A stretch of DNA of 64,000 nt from Bacillus sp. FJAT-47783 (GCF_022808615.1 NZ_JAKZKS010000014.1:18212-82211); one strand, 5' to 3'. Counted from the stretch's first letter, positions 1 through 10,107 are shown. A program made the numbers and translations. Notes: generated from the letters alone by a model not told the origin.

Positions 1-792
1 TGGTTTTGTACTAGAGTTTTCATCTTCTTTTTCATCCTCAGAAGGAGTTTCGTTTTCTTCCTCTTCGGTTTGAGTACCCTCTTCGGCAGCTTCTTTTGTT
101 TCAGTTTCATCAGCAATACTTGTCATTGGTTTTTCCATATAGTTTAATGGATTATAGGCTTTTCCGTCTTTACGAATTTCAAAATGCGCATGGACGCCAG
201 CTTCTTGGTTAAATTGGTTTTTACCAGCTTTTCCGATGACTTCACCTTGTTCGACTTGATCTCCCTCTTTTATATCAACATTTGCAAGGGATTGATAAAC
301 GGTGACAAGGTTGTCATCATGTTCAACTTCAACCACATAACCTAATAGCGGATCTTTTTGAGCTTTCGTCACAGTACCGCTTAAAGAAGCAACGACTTCA
401 AACTCTTTACCATCCTCTCTCGCAAGATCAATTCCTTGGTTTTGATGATACGTATGATCATAGAGGACGAGTGCTTCTTCCTGTTCTTCACTAGATGCGT
501 TAAAGTCATAGAAATTCGTTACGACTTTTACGGCATCTGGATCAATTGCTGGCATTTTAAAATTCTCGACAGAGCGGTTTACTTCAATTGCTGAATCGTC
601 ACGATAGGATAAATCTTGCGTATCTTCTGTATTTTCATCCATGATATCGTCACGAACAGCTTGATACCAAAGAACGGCTGTTAATATGACAGCTGCACTT
701 AGTAAATATACTGCTGGGAAAAACCATTTTTTTCTGAAAAACTGCTGAAACTTAGCGCCTTGAGAAGTACGTTTCTTTTCTTCCTCTCTCAT
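1..792 (-). CDS. spoIIQ: Stage II sporulation protein Q, SpoIIQ (3' end outside window)
   Basis: Forespore-side component of the SpoIIQ-SpoIIIAH channel that joins forespore and mother cell during engulfment. The reading frame is open to the left edge, so the C-terminus is missing. The ATG at 792 follows GAGGTG by 9 nt. A short basic cytoplasmic stretch and one membrane helix (about residues 21-42) precede an M23/LytM domain. The second metal motif is present (HAHFE), but the first reads NQGID where an active enzyme has HxxxD, so the peptidase site looks degenerate, as I recall for B. subtilis SpoIIQ. The visible tail is rich in Glu, Asp and Thr. Its neighbour spoIID is also an engulfment gene. 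Confidence 0.93.
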   Translation of the reverse strand, partial: MREEEKKRTSQGAKFQQFFRKKWFFPAVYLLSAAVILTAVLWYQAVRDDIMDENTEDTQDLSYRDDSAIEVNRSVENFKMPAIDPDAVKVVTNFYDFNASSEEQEEALVLYDHTYHQNQGIDLAREDGKEFEVVASLSGTVTKAQKDPLLGYVVEVEHDDNLVTVYQSLANVDIKEGDQVEQGEVIGKAGKNQFNQEAGVHAHFEIRKDGKAYNPLNYMEKPMTSIADETETKEAAEEGTQTEEEENETPSEDEKEDENSSTKP

Positions 793-811
793 TGTTCATC
801 ACCTCAGCAAT

Positions 812-841
812 CATTTTGAACAAGTTTGAGAGATTCTATAC
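812..841 (-). promoter_or_regulatory. Sigma-F type promoter of spoIIQ
   Basis: On the minus strand, GTATA (837-841) is separated by 15 bp from GTTCAAAATG (812-821), about 20 bp before the spoIIQ start. The -35 matches the sigma-F consensus GYATA exactly and the -10 matches GGNRANAHTR in most positions. spoIIQ is a known sigma-F gene, which supports the reading. No transcript start was measured. Confidence 0.6.
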
Positions 842-920
842 ATAAAATGAAAAAATTTCTTTAGTTTTTGCATTGATTTCGATTTTCATGCAAGAAATTT
901 ATATATAGGAGGCAAAAAAG

Positions 921-1331
921 TTGCGAGGGCTTTTTACAACGTTACCATTTCTATATATGGGGCTCATCTGGTTTTTATCGAGCCACCCATCTGATGCCAT
1001 TGTGGAAACACCTTTTTCGTTTGATGATTTATTAAAAGAATCGCTTCACCTTGTTGAGTTTGGCATTTTGTATTGGTTATTTATTTTCATGCTTGCTTGT
1101 CACGGAAAACTTTCACAAAAGGCGAGCATGATTGTCGCTGTGATTTCTATTTTTTATGGAATAACGGACGAAGTTCATCAAGCCTTTGTCCCTTCCCGCT
1201 CTGCTACTTTTATAGACTTTGTGAAGGATACGATTGGGGTTTGGGTGTCTTTTTTCCTTGTACGAAAGTGGTATTTTGAAAAGAAGACAAGCCGACTCCG
1301 AAATTTCTTAGACGGCTTATCAAAAAATTAA
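921..1331 (+). CDS. VanZ-family membrane protein
   Basis: Small integral membrane protein of 136 residues with about four hydrophobic segments and the VanZ hallmark region EVHQAFVPSRSATFIDFVKD, conserved in this family. VanZ confers low-level teicoplanin resistance in enterococci; chromosomal homologues in bacilli have no settled function. The start is TTG at 921, preceded by TAGGAGG with 8 nt spacing. It is one of few plus-strand genes here and is convergent with spoIID, sharing a bidirectional terminator. The C-terminal 15 residues are basic and probably cytoplasmic. It may be the ywnJ counterpart by position, but I do not assign that name. Confidence 0.85.
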   Translation: MRGLFTTLPFLYMGLIWFLSSHPSDAIVETPFSFDDLLKESLHLVEFGILYWLFIFMLACHGKLSQKASMIVAVISIFYGITDEVHQAFVPSRSATFIDFVKDTIGVWVSFFLVRKWYFEKKTSRLRNFLDGLSKN

Positions 1332-1355
1332 AATGGTCCGTTTTTGTATTCTATT

Positions 1356-1397
1356 AAAAAACCTCAGTGGGAAACGAAGATCCCACCTGAGGTTTTT
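1356..1397. terminator. Bidirectional terminator between the VanZ gene and spoIID
   Basis: AAAAACCTCA-GTGGGA pairs with TCCCACCTGAGGTTTTT with a single bulge and an 8-nt loop. A-run and T-run flank both sides, so it can end both convergent transcripts. Confidence 0.85.
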
Positions 1398-2415
1398 ATT
1401 GCTTCGCTGTGTAGGTTGCTAAAAACTTCTCGGCTTCTGCGACTTCGATTCCTTTATAAAAGTACGTTACGATGTCTTTATAGTTTTTCCCTTCTTCAGC
1501 CATAAAGTTTGCACCGTATTGGCTCATGCCGATTCCGTGTCCATTTCCTTCCGTTGTGACAACGATTTGGTCTCCTTTTAACTCCATGGAGAAGTCTGTC
1601 GATTTAAGCTCTAATTTTTCCCTTACTTCTCTGCCTGTTAATTTTTTTCCATTTATGTCAACAAGGCCTACTCGCTTCCCAGGTGTCCGCTCTAATATTT
1701 TTCCAACCGACCCATCGTTCTTTAATTTGACCCCAAGCTTTTGTTCGAATTCTGAAATAGAATACACTTTGCGGTCACGAAATTTTGGTGATTTCACATC
1801 CCAAGGACTTTCAACGCTTTGTAAGTAAGGAAGGGCATCTGACCAATACGCTTCTGAATTTTCGGTGAAACCATTACTTGTAGAAAAGAAGGTTGCATCA
1901 ATCGGTTGATTGTTATAGGTTAAAATTCGACCTTTCGTCGCTGCTACAGCTTCTGATATTTTTTGTATTTTCCAATCATAATCTGCTCCCCATTGTTTCT
2001 TTAACTCTTCATTATTTTTGTATACTTGATGCATTTGCGTATCGGTAACGACAGCTCCTTCTGGCACCCCTACACTTTTTCCACTTAACAGCTGTTTGAC
2101 AATATACGTTCTCGCTGCTAATGCTTGTGCCTTCAATGCTTCAAGCTCAAATTCAGCGGGCATTTCCGATGCAACAACTCCAACAATATACTCTTCAAGT
2201 GGAATAGTTTCAACAACTTTTGCTTGTGAGCGATAAACGGGTATCGAGACTGGCGACTCCCCAAGTGCAACCAATTTTTTTTGATCTGTCTGCAGATCTT
2301 CCTGTAAAGTACCGGACGTTTTCTCTATAAATGGGGCCACAAGTAAACTTGGCACCATGAGAATAATAATAAAAATCGCGGCAAAGACAATCATTATTAG
2401 CTTCGTTTGCTTCAT
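1396..2415 (-). CDS. spoIID: Stage II sporulation protein D, SpoIID
   Basis: Membrane-anchored lytic transglycosylase of the DMP engulfment complex, acting on septal peptidoglycan in the mother cell. Length is 339 residues from the ATG at 2415 (GGGGGC ribosome site 6 nt upstream); an in-frame start 24 nt further up has no ribosome site. An N-terminal membrane helix at residues 5-27 is followed by the SpoIID/LytB fold, including LEEYIVGVVASEMPAEFELE, where the Glu of SEMP is the catalytic position in the family, and the C-terminal GHGIGMSQYGA motif. Next to murAA and spoIIQ, as in B. subtilis. Expected to be sigma-E controlled; I could not place a convincing sigma-E promoter. Confidence 0.95.
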   Translation of the reverse strand: MKQTKLIMIVFAAIFIIILMVPSLLVAPFIEKTSGTLQEDLQTDQKKLVALGESPVSIPVYRSQAKVVETIPLEEYIVGVVASEMPAEFELEALKAQALAARTYIVKQLLSGKSVGVPEGAVVTDTQMHQVYKNNEELKKQWGADYDWKIQKISEAVAATKGRILTYNNQPIDATFFSTSNGFTENSEAYWSDALPYLQSVESPWDVKSPKFRDRKVYSISEFEQKLGVKLKNDGSVGKILERTPGKRVGLVDINGKKLTGREVREKLELKSTDFSMELKGDQIVVTTEGNGHGIGMSQYGANFMAEEGKNYKDIVTYFYKGIEVAEAEKFLATYTAKQ

Positions 2416-2712
2416 ATTATAGCCCCCAATCTCATTCAATCACTTACAATACAGTCTATTTTTTAGGACAACCATTTATGACTGATTTGGATTGAAAGGC
2501 CGGAACACTTTTATGGATCGGTGAAGAAGCCGCATGTGGTGGGAGATTAAAGCATGATCTCCACTTAAAAAGTAAAAAATACTAGACTCATCAACAAACG
2601 ATCTATTATAATATTTTTTGAAACCGCTTACATCACTGCCAATATATCCATTTAATTTTTTTGTATAAAATTATTCATTTATGGGGACTTTAAATATCGT
2701 GTGCAAATAAAA
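2416..2712. other. Intergenic region between murAA and spoIID
   Basis: About 300 bp without a gene, AT-rich. It must hold the spoIID promoter. One small hairpin, GGAGAT-loop-ATCTCC, lies at 2540-2561. I see no ORF, array or repeat shared with the rest of the window. Confidence 0.5.
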
Positions 2713-2750
2713 AAGTTAAAGTCTCCTTGTAAAAAAGGGACTTTAACCTT
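2713..2750 (-). terminator. Terminator of the ywmB-murAA transcript
   Basis: AAGTTAAAGTC and GACTTTAACCTT form a long stem with an A/T-rich loop; on the minus strand it is followed by TTTTTTATTT. It sits directly after the murAA stop codon. Confidence 0.85.
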
Positions 2751-2755
2751 TATGT

Positions 2756-4063
2756 TTATGCATTTAAGTCTGTGACTGCTTGTTCTTGAACGATTTCTTT
2801 TACTTGTTCAGATACGCGTTCAATGTCGGCACCGAGTGCTTTTAGTTTTTGATGGAAGTTCACATATCCTCGATCAAGGTGTTTTAGTTCTGTTACGCGC
2901 GTGTAGCCGTCTGCTGCTAATCCAGCTAAAGTTAAGGCTGCCGCTGCTCGTAAGTCTGTTGCGGCAACTTCTGCACCTTGAAGGTTGCCAGGACCGTTAA
3001 TGATCACAGATCGGCCTTCAATTTTAATGTCGCCGTTCATGCGTCTGAATTCTTCTACATGCATGAAGCGATTTTCGAAAACCGTTTCGGTGATCATACT
3101 CGTACCGTTTGCACGAAGTAATAATGCCATCATTTGTGATTGCATATCTGTTGGAAATCCTGGGTGTGGCATCGTTTTCAGGTCGATTGGTTTCAACACG
3201 TCTGGACCGATGACACGTAATCCATCTTCTTCCTCAATGATTTGGATACCCATTTCCTCCATTTTTGCCACTAATGATGTTAAATGTTCAGGTACAGCGC
3301 CTTTTACGAGGACATTTCCACCTGTAATGGCAGCTGCGACCATAAATGTACCAGCTTCAATGCGATCTGGAATAATTGTATGTCGAACACCCTGTAACGA
3401 GTTTACACCTTCGATACGGATTGTACCTGTGCCGGCACCACGAACTTTAGCCCCCATTGCATTCATGTAATTGGCTAAGTCGACAATTTCAGGCTCTTTC
3501 GCACAGTTTTCAATGACAGTTGTACCGTCAGCTAATACGGCTGCCATCATAATATTTTCCGTCGCTCCAACACTAGGGAAATCTAAATAAATTTTGGCAC
3601 CTCGTAATCGGCCAGATACTTGAGCGTCTATAAAACCATTCCCAACTTGAATCGTTGCGCCCATTGCTTCAAAGCCTTTTAAATGCTGGTCAATCGGACG
3701 TGACCCGATGGCACATCCACCTGGTAAAGCAACGCGTGCATGACCATTACGAGCAAGAAGCGGTCCCATAACGAGGACAGACGCGCGCATTTTCCTTACA
3801 TATTCAAATGGTGCTTCCGTTGAAAGCTCTCGTGATGCGTCGACCATTACTTGGTTATCTTCAAACGATACTTCTGCACCTAAATGACGAAGTACTTCGT
3901 TAATGGTATAAACATCGGAGAGCGTAGGTACATCACAAATTAAGCTTTTTCCTTCACTTGCTAACAAAGATGCAGCGATAACAGGTAAAACGGCATTTTT
4001 CGCACCTTCTACTTTTACAGTACCGTTTAACTTTCGACCGCCGCGGACGATGATTTTTTCCAA
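2756..4063 (-). CDS. murAA: UDP-N-acetylglucosamine 1-carboxyvinyltransferase, MurAA type
   Basis: Transfers enolpyruvate from phosphoenolpyruvate to UDP-GlcNAc, the first committed step of peptidoglycan synthesis, in the cytosol. 435 residues, the usual length. Lys22 and Asn23 (GAKNAV) and the catalytic Cys117 in [11 protein letters not shown] are visible; a Cys at this position makes it the fosfomycin-sensitive form. The fold is a duplicated EPSP-synthase barrel. It lies between ywmB and spoIID in the B. subtilis order. A second paralogue, murAB, is at 44126-45415. The minus-strand gene has its own terminator and is probably co-transcribed with ywmB. Confidence 0.97.
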   Translation of the reverse strand: MEKIIVRGGRKLNGTVKVEGAKNAVLPVIAASLLASEGKSLICDVPTLSDVYTINEVLRHLGAEVSFEDNQVMVDASRELSTEAPFEYVRKMRASVLVMGPLLARNGHARVALPGGCAIGSRPIDQHLKGFEAMGATIQVGNGFIDAQVSGRLRGAKIYLDFPSVGATENIMMAAVLADGTTVIENCAKEPEIVDLANYMNAMGAKVRGAGTGTIRIEGVNSLQGVRHTIIPDRIEAGTFMVAAAITGGNVLVKGAVPEHLTSLVAKMEEMGIQIIEEEDGLRVIGPDVLKPIDLKTMPHPGFPTDMQSQMMALLLRANGTSMITETVFENRFMHVEEFRRMNGDIKIEGRSVIINGPGNLQGAEVAATDLRAAAALTLAGLAADGYTRVTELKHLDRGYVNFHQKLKALGADIERVSEQVKEIVQEQAVTDLNA

Positions 4064-4095
4064 GGTATTCCCCTCCGCGTCCCAATTTCTCTATA

Positions 4096-4848
4096 TTAAT
4101 ATTCAGTCGTTATGATTGGTGTTCCTACTACGACGGTAGTATTGCCGCCCAATCCTGCGTTTCGTAACGCAACTTGAATATTCATGTTGCCTTCATCCGT
4201 GGGAATGACTTGTTCCCAATCTGATGTTAAACCCGATACCGAGACAAAGTTTGATTCGGTCAATGCCTCGATCGGTTTTGCTCGAAATCTGTCTAAAATT
4301 TTTTCCGCTTGAATTTGCAAAACACCTTCCATCTTATCACTTGTATGACCTTTAACACAAGTGAAAATCTTAGCATTTCCATTCATTTTACGCAAAATTT
4401 TTTCGTTGAAATAACGGTTCAGTTCTCCCCACTTTTTTTCTTGCCAACCGTGAACAGTAGCATGATAAAGTATATACGATTGCGAGTGGCTGTTTATGGT
4501 GGTGGTTACAATTTGAAGTGTTTCATGTAAATTTAGATCGTCACGTTTGCGTTTGCCAATCCATTTTGTTACATGTTCCTCTTGGACTTGACTCCAATTA
4601 TATTGACGAAACTGTTGTTGAAAAAGTTGCACATGTTTGGAAATATTTTCTTGACCTTGGATCGGCTGTTTAACATAAACGCTCCATTCATCAACTGAAA
4701 TATTTTCAAGCCGTAATCCGTCCACAATGGTTTTCACATTTGTTTGATCACTCGTAGCGTCTATCATCGTTTGTTTCCCTAAAAAAGTGAGAATAAGAAC
4801 AAAGACAATTATGAGTAACATCAGATCTTTTTTCTTCATTTCCGACAC
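4096..4848 (-). CDS. ywmB: YwmB family protein (DUF1779)
   Basis: Protein of unknown role, 250 residues, with an N-terminal hydrophobic segment (about residues 8-24) that looks like a signal peptide or single anchor, so the rest is extracytoplasmic. It is sometimes labelled TATA-box-binding-like because of the predicted fold. The GTG at 4848 is 5 nt after GGAGAGG; an ATG 9 nt downstream is also possible. It is 32 nt upstream of murAA on the same strand, so a cell-wall link is plausible, but that is inference only. Confidence 0.85.
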   Translation of the reverse strand: MSEMKKKDLMLLIIVFVLILTFLGKQTMIDATSDQTNVKTIVDGLRLENISVDEWSVYVKQPIQGQENISKHVQLFQQQFRQYNWSQVQEEHVTKWIGKRKRDDLNLHETLQIVTTTINSHSQSYILYHATVHGWQEKKWGELNRYFNEKILRKMNGNAKIFTCVKGHTSDKMEGVLQIQAEKILDRFRAKPIEALTESNFVSVSGLTSDWEQVIPTDEGNMNIQVALRNAGLGGNTTVVVGTPIITTEY

Positions 4849-4924
4849 TTCCTCTCCTTATTTAAAAGTGTTACCGGATAAGAAGTGTCCATACTTGGAA
4901 AAAGTCGTCAAAATTAGACATGTA

Positions 4925-5158
4925 TTAAGGAAGCAGGTAGGGAATTTGCTTGGACCAAAACAAAAAATCTAGGAAAAAATTACTAACCGTTGAACCAATC
5001 GTAATGGTTAATAATATAAGTAATAATCTCGCCTCGAAAACTCGGCCTTTTCGAATCACTTTTTCAATGGGTAATGCTTGAAGACCATACCATGTAATGA
5101 CAATAAATATAAGATGCGAAACGATGCTAATTATTGCTTGTTGACCTAATGCTGCCAT
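4925..5158 (-). CDS. ywzB: DUF1146 family membrane protein YwzB
   Basis: 77 residues with two hydrophobic helices (about 6-28 and 43-68) joined by a basic loop, typical of the small DUF1146/YwzB family found in Bacillaceae beside ywmB and the atp or nuo operons. The ATG at 5158 is preceded by TAGGAGGCTA. Function unknown. It is separated from nuoN by a terminator, so it is probably its own unit or joins ywmB. Confidence 0.8.
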   Translation of the reverse strand: MAALGQQAIISIVSHLIFIVITWYGLQALPIEKVIRKGRVFEARLLLILLTITIGSTVSNFFLDFLFWSKQIPYLLP

Positions 5159-5199
5159 CCATTAGCCTCCTATTCCAAATAAGCTGCGAATCTTGTTTG

Positions 5200-5224
5200 T
5201 AAAAAAGAAATGAGGTAACCTCAT
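5200..5224 (-). terminator. Terminator of the nuo operon
   Basis: The short perfect hairpin ATGAGGTTACCTCAT (minus strand) is followed by TTCTTTTTT. It lies 18 nt after the nuoN stop and before ywzB. Confidence 0.75.
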
Positions 5225-5241
5225 ACCTCTCAACATGTTGA

Positions 5242-6705
5242 TCATGATACGTACAAAAGATCAAGAGCGATTTGTGGGAAAATGCCGAGTAAGATCGTAA
5301 ATATCATACAAATGAAAATGACTGCCCATACCGTTTTTGACAGTTGAAAAGATTGTTCCCTTTGAGCGGGTCGGAAAAAGATTTGAACGAGTACACCAAA
5401 ATAATAAACGTATGAAACGATCGTTGTAATAATCATGATAAGCGCTAAAGCGAAGTGCGCAGGATCAGTCGAAAGAGCACTTAATAATATATGAAACTTT
5501 GCAATAAAGCCGGCTGTTCCTGGTATCCCTGCCAGCGAAAGTAGAAAAACCGTCATTGCCAATGCTAAAAAAGGTGATGATTTATAAATCCCTGCAAAGG
5601 AAGAGAGATGGTGTCCTACACCTTGAATAATGGCAAACGCTCCGATGTTCATAAATATATAGGACAAAAGATAAAACCAAATCGTATCAAGATAAAAGTA
5701 AGGCGACAATGATACGAATGCGACTAATATATAGCCTGCATGTGCGATGGAAGAATACGCGAGCATTCGTTTCACATTTTGCTGCCTTAAGGCGATCACA
5801 TTTCCTATGACCATCGTAAGGGCTGCAACAACCGCAATATACGGTTTTACATTCCATAAAAGCGATAAGCCGTTGTTCGTCGGTGCATTTCCGAAAATCG
5901 AGATAAACAGGCGGATGATTAAGATAAAACCGGCTGTTTTCGATACAACACTTAAAAAGGCCGTAACAGGTGTTGGTGCCCCTTCGTACACATCTGGAAC
6001 CCACATATGAAACGGTACCGAGGCAATTTTAAAGCATAAACCAACGAACGAGACGAAAAAAGCTAAACCTAATACATATTGTACATTTTCCGTTCCGTTT
6101 TGTGAGAACAATAACGAAATTTCTCCTATATTTGTTGTGCCTGATAAGCCATAAATGTAACTAAACCCAAATAGCGTAATGCTTGATGCGATTCCGCCGT
6201 TAATGACATATTTCAACGCGGCTTCATTCGATTTTCCTTCACGCTTTTTAATTCCAGCTAAAATATAAGAAGATATCGACAGTAACTCTAAACCGACAAA
6301 CAATGTAATCAGTTCACCACTTGAGCTCATAATCATCGCACCAAGAAGGGCTGTTAAAAATAAATAATAAAACTCACTGTAAGGAAATCGGTCATCTTTC
6401 ACGTTATATCCGATGGCGAGTAACATAACAAGAGAAGCGCCGATTAATAATAAAAGTTTAAAAACTTTCGCAAAATAATCAAGGACAAATGTATCTTGTA
6501 AAATGGTCACCGTTTCTTCTTTCATCAAGAAAACAAGACTAATTGTCGCTCCTACAATTCCAATGAAGCCGAGCCAACCGAGGAGACGTCTATCTTTTTT
6601 TGACAAAAATAAGTCAAGCACTGAAAGGATGACGGCAACGCCAAGAATGATAAATTCCGGAACCATCGCTTCCCACTCATAGCTCAAAAATGTTGCAAGA
6701 TCCAT
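5242..6705 (-). CDS. nuoN: NADH-quinone oxidoreductase (complex I) subunit N
   Basis: Proton-pumping antiporter-like subunit of the membrane arm of complex I. 487 residues and about 14 hydrophobic segments. The conserved antiporter region is present (LELLSISSYILAG, with Lys in the following helices, and VSKTAGF). Last gene of the 11-gene nuo operon; 7 nt separate it from nuoM. The family is related to Mrp Na+/H+ antiporter subunits, but the complete operon makes NuoN secure. Confidence 0.96.
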   Translation of the reverse strand: MDLATFLSYEWEAMVPEFIILGVAVILSVLDLFLSKKDRRLLGWLGFIGIVGATISLVFLMKEETVTILQDTFVLDYFAKVFKLLLLIGASLVMLLAIGYNVKDDRFPYSEFYYLFLTALLGAMIMSSSGELITLFVGLELLSISSYILAGIKKREGKSNEAALKYVINGGIASSITLFGFSYIYGLSGTTNIGEISLLFSQNGTENVQYVLGLAFFVSFVGLCFKIASVPFHMWVPDVYEGAPTPVTAFLSVVSKTAGFILIIRLFISIFGNAPTNNGLSLLWNVKPYIAVVAALTMVIGNVIALRQQNVKRMLAYSSIAHAGYILVAFVSLSPYFYLDTIWFYLLSYIFMNIGAFAIIQGVGHHLSSFAGIYKSSPFLALAMTVFLLSLAGIPGTAGFIAKFHILLSALSTDPAHFALALIMIITTIVSYVYYFGVLVQIFFRPAQREQSFQLSKTVWAVIFICMIFTILLGIFPQIALDLLYVS

Positions 6706-6712
6706 GCCTCAT

Positions 6713-8221
6713 TCACCCCCCTATCCCTCTTAGCATTGTTTGGACTGTTACGATAACGGAGTCAGCCACCCACTTTGGATATACACCGAGCCCGATAATA
6801 AAAACGAGTAGTGTCATGACAGAAGCCGTCTCAACCCACTTCATATCAACCGTTTGTTTTGGACGTTCATAAGAACCGAATGTAACAGAGAGCACGGCAC
6901 GAAGCATATAAGCAGCCGTTAAGATGAGACCAAGGACACCGATGAATCCGATCGTTTTATTTGCGGCAAATACACCGATAAAAGCCGTCAATTCACTTAT
7001 AAAACCGGACATGCTCGGCAAGCCGAGTGAGGCCATGGCTGCGATCAGTAAAAAGCCAGAAAGCTTTGGCATGGCACCTGCGACACCGCCTAATTTTTTT
7101 AAATCGGTCGTATGAAGCCGCTCTTCCATTATATTGACGATGAAAAACAGCATCGCCGATATTAATCCATGTGACACGACTTGAAATATCGCTCCTTGCA
7201 GTCCTGCATCATTTATCGCGCCTAAGCCGAGTAAGACGATGCCCATATGGGAAACACTTGAATACGCTAAAACGAGCTTGAATTCCGTTTGTATAAGGGC
7301 TAAAAAAGCGCCAAACAACAAATTGATTAAACCTAAGATGAGAAGAAGCTGACTCACAGAAGCAAACGCCTCCGGGAAAAACCCGATTCCAAATCGAATG
7401 AGACCATATGCACCAATTTTTAATAAAATACCTGAGTGAAGCATCACAATGGCAGGGGGTGCTTGAACGTGCACCTTTAACATCCAGCGATGAAAAGGGA
7501 ATATCGGTAGTTTAATGCCAAAAGCAACCAATAACGTGATCAGAAGCCATTGTTGAACCGTTGATGAAAACGGACCGCCCGCACGACTTAAAAACGTCGT
7601 TAACTCTTCGATATTCGTCGTCCCTGTTTTCGCAAAAATGGTAGCGATGACGATAAATAAAATGCCTGAACCTAAACCGTTGTAAAGTAAATAGGCATAA
7701 GCCGCTTTTTCTTTTTCGAAACCGCCCCATTTGCCGATAATAAAAAATAACGAAACGAGGGTTAGTTCAAAGAACAAGAAAAATAATACTAAGTTTTCAG
7801 CCGCAAACACACCAAGCATCCCGATGAGTAATAGAAAAAATGATCCGTAATACCCTCTTACCTTTTCTTTGATTCGAAACGAAGCAACTGCCGACAAAGT
7901 AGAAAGAAGGGCCGTAAGCCAAATCATAAGAAGTGAAAATCCATTGACACCTAGCTCATATCGAACCGAAAAGGGACGGTTATTTTCTTCTGGATAAAAG
8001 CCGAATTGCAGCCATTGTCGCGATTCCGCAATTGTCGATAAATCAAATCCTTGATGATACTTTAACAAGAGCCAGCTACTTAAAAAAAGGGATGGTAATG
8101 TTCCGAGAAACCCTAAAATCTTGACCGTTTGTTGATCCTTGTTCGGTACAAAAAATAAAAACACGATCGCAAGAAGTGGCGAAAAAATGAGGACTGTTAA
8201 TAGAAAGGATGCTTGTTCCAT
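6713..8221 (-). CDS. nuoM: NADH-quinone oxidoreductase (complex I) subunit M
   Basis: Second proton-pumping antiporter-like subunit. 502 residues from the ATG at 8221, which overlaps the nuoL stop as TAATG and sits 9 nt after AGGAGG; an ATG 6 nt upstream is only 3 nt from the ribosome site. Conserved features include FFELTLVSLFFIIG (the Glu of this helix is essential in the family) and HSGILLKIGAYG with its channel Lys. About 14 membrane helices. Co-transcribed with nuoL and nuoN. Confidence 0.96.
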   Translation of the reverse strand: MEQASFLLTVLIFSPLLAIVFLFFVPNKDQQTVKILGFLGTLPSLFLSSWLLLKYHQGFDLSTIAESRQWLQFGFYPEENNRPFSVRYELGVNGFSLLMIWLTALLSTLSAVASFRIKEKVRGYYGSFFLLLIGMLGVFAAENLVLFFLFFELTLVSLFFIIGKWGGFEKEKAAYAYLLYNGLGSGILFIVIATIFAKTGTTNIEELTTFLSRAGGPFSSTVQQWLLITLLVAFGIKLPIFPFHRWMLKVHVQAPPAIVMLHSGILLKIGAYGLIRFGIGFFPEAFASVSQLLLILGLINLLFGAFLALIQTEFKLVLAYSSVSHMGIVLLGLGAINDAGLQGAIFQVVSHGLISAMLFFIVNIMEERLHTTDLKKLGGVAGAMPKLSGFLLIAAMASLGLPSMSGFISELTAFIGVFAANKTIGFIGVLGLILTAAYMLRAVLSVTFGSYERPKQTVDMKWVETASVMTLLVFIIGLGVYPKWVADSVIVTVQTMLRGIGG

Positions 8222-10083
8222 TACCATACACCTCCTGTCAACGCGTAAATCACGAGTAATATCGCTAAACTACCAAAGGCAACGGCACCGTAAATTTGTG
8301 TCTGACCATTTTGCGCAAGTGCTCCTCTTTTCCCAAGCCATTTGACAAGACTCACGACACTGTTTGCGATTCCTTCTACAACAAATCGATCCAACCATTG
8401 TCCAATTTGTGCCGTTATCCGAACTCCGCGTACAAACGTTTTTTTATAAAAACGGTCGATAAAATATTGGTGGCCGAGAAGCTGATAAAGGTGCGGCGCT
8501 CTTGTTGACGCCCAATCTTTTGATAACAATGGTTTTTCACGATACATCGCATAGGCGAGAGCGATACCTCCTAATGAGACGACAATAGACAGGAGCACCA
8601 TCCAAGCTGGACTGTCGTGATGTGTCATTTGCCATGAAACATCTGTGATTAGCCATTTTTCCAGCGGACGACCCAGTAGTGGTGAATTCAAATAACCGAT
8701 GACGATAGCGAAGATCGCAAGTATACCCATTGTCCAACGCATAGACTTAGGGGATTCCTTAAGGGAATCGTCGTTTTCCTTTCTTTTCCCACCAAAGACG
8801 AGGAACACAAGACGGAACATATAAAAGGATGTGAATAACGCCGTAAGAACAGCGATGACAAATAAACCGTAATGTCCGCTTGACCAAACAGATACGAAAA
8901 TTTCCTCTTTACTATAAAAGCCTGCAAATAGCGGGACACCACTTAATGATAAGGCACCGATGACAAAGAATGATGTCGTCCACTTTAATTTCTTTAAACC
9001 TCCCATTTTGTCAATGTTTTGGGTATGTACGATATGGATGACACTTCCTGCCCCTAAAAAGAGCAATGCTTTAAAAAACGCGTGTGTCGTTAAATGAAAA
9101 ATACTTGCGACATAGCCAGCTGTTCCGAGCGCAAGCATCATATACCCAAGTTGACTCACCGTTGAATACGCTAGTATTCTTTTAATATCTTTTTGCGTTA
9201 AGGCGATGCTCGCGGCAAAGATCGCGGTAAACCCGCCAATACTAGCGACTGTGATGAGGGCGGTCTCACTTGCTAAAAAAATCGGATACACGTAAGCGAC
9301 TAAGTACACACCTGCTGCGACCATTGTTGCGGCATGAATGAGCGCCGATACAGGCGTCGGTCCTTCCATCGCATCAGGCAGCCATGTGTGAAGCGGGAAT
9401 TGCCCGGACTTTCCAATGGCTCCAATAAAAATGAGAATCGCAATGAGCGTTACCATTGAAGAAGAAACCTCTCCGTTTTGAATGCTTGTAAAGATTTCTT
9501 CATACTGAAAACTGCCAATTTGTGTGAAAAGGAGAACGATTGCGACAAAAAGACCGACATCACCAATCCGTGTCATAATAAACGCCTTTTTCGCCGCCTC
9601 TTTTGCTTTTTCCCGTTCAAAATAAAAGCCGATTAATAAAAAGGAACCAACCCCAACTAATTCCCAAAACATATAAAGCTGTAAAAAGTTTGTCGTCATC
9701 ACTAATGAAAGCATAGCGAATGTAAACAAGCCAAGGTATGCATAAAAGATCGGAAAGCGGTTATTCCCTTTCATATAGCCGATCGAGTAGATATGAATAA
9801 AGAAACTAATGAGTGATACAACTAGTAGCATTAAAGCATTAAGGGCGGTTATTTGATACCCAAAAGAGATGTCCATTGTACCAATTGAAAACCATGACAT
9901 TTCCGTTTGGAATGTAGGTTGATCGACTCGATCCATTAAGACGAATAGTGACAGAATCGTTGAAAGGAGCATTAGAAAGCTGGCTAGTATCCAACTTTTT
10001 TCACGTAAACTTTTCCCTAATATAAGAAGAACACAAAAGGAAGCAAGCGGAAATAAAGGGATAAGCCAAGCAATTTCCATCAT
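8221..10083 (-). CDS. nuoL: NADH-quinone oxidoreductase (complex I) subunit L
   Basis: Distal proton-pumping subunit of complex I, 620 residues, about 16 membrane helices, with the long lateral helix expected near the C-terminus. Visible landmarks are FWELVGVGSFLLIGFY, the GKSGQFPLHTWLPDAMEGPT block and SALIHAATMVAAGVYL with conserved Lys/His. Two adjacent ATGs at 10083 and 10080 follow GAGGTGATGTACG. 24 nt separate it from nuoK. Confidence 0.96.
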   Translation of the reverse strand: MMEIAWLIPLFPLASFCVLLILGKSLREKSWILASFLMLLSTILSLFVLMDRVDQPTFQTEMSWFSIGTMDISFGYQITALNALMLLVVSLISFFIHIYSIGYMKGNNRFPIFYAYLGLFTFAMLSLVMTTNFLQLYMFWELVGVGSFLLIGFYFEREKAKEAAKKAFIMTRIGDVGLFVAIVLLFTQIGSFQYEEIFTSIQNGEVSSSMVTLIAILIFIGAIGKSGQFPLHTWLPDAMEGPTPVSALIHAATMVAAGVYLVAYVYPIFLASETALITVASIGGFTAIFAASIALTQKDIKRILAYSTVSQLGYMMLALGTAGYVASIFHLTTHAFFKALLFLGAGSVIHIVHTQNIDKMGGLKKLKWTTSFFVIGALSLSGVPLFAGFYSKEEIFVSVWSSGHYGLFVIAVLTALFTSFYMFRLVFLVFGGKRKENDDSLKESPKSMRWTMGILAIFAIVIGYLNSPLLGRPLEKWLITDVSWQMTHHDSPAWMVLLSIVVSLGGIALAYAMYREKPLLSKDWASTRAPHLYQLLGHQYFIDRFYKKTFVRGVRITAQIGQWLDRFVVEGIANSVVSLVKWLGKRGALAQNGQTQIYGAVAFGSLAILLVIYALTGGVW

Positions 10084-10107
10084 CGTACATCACCTCACTC
10101 TTCACAT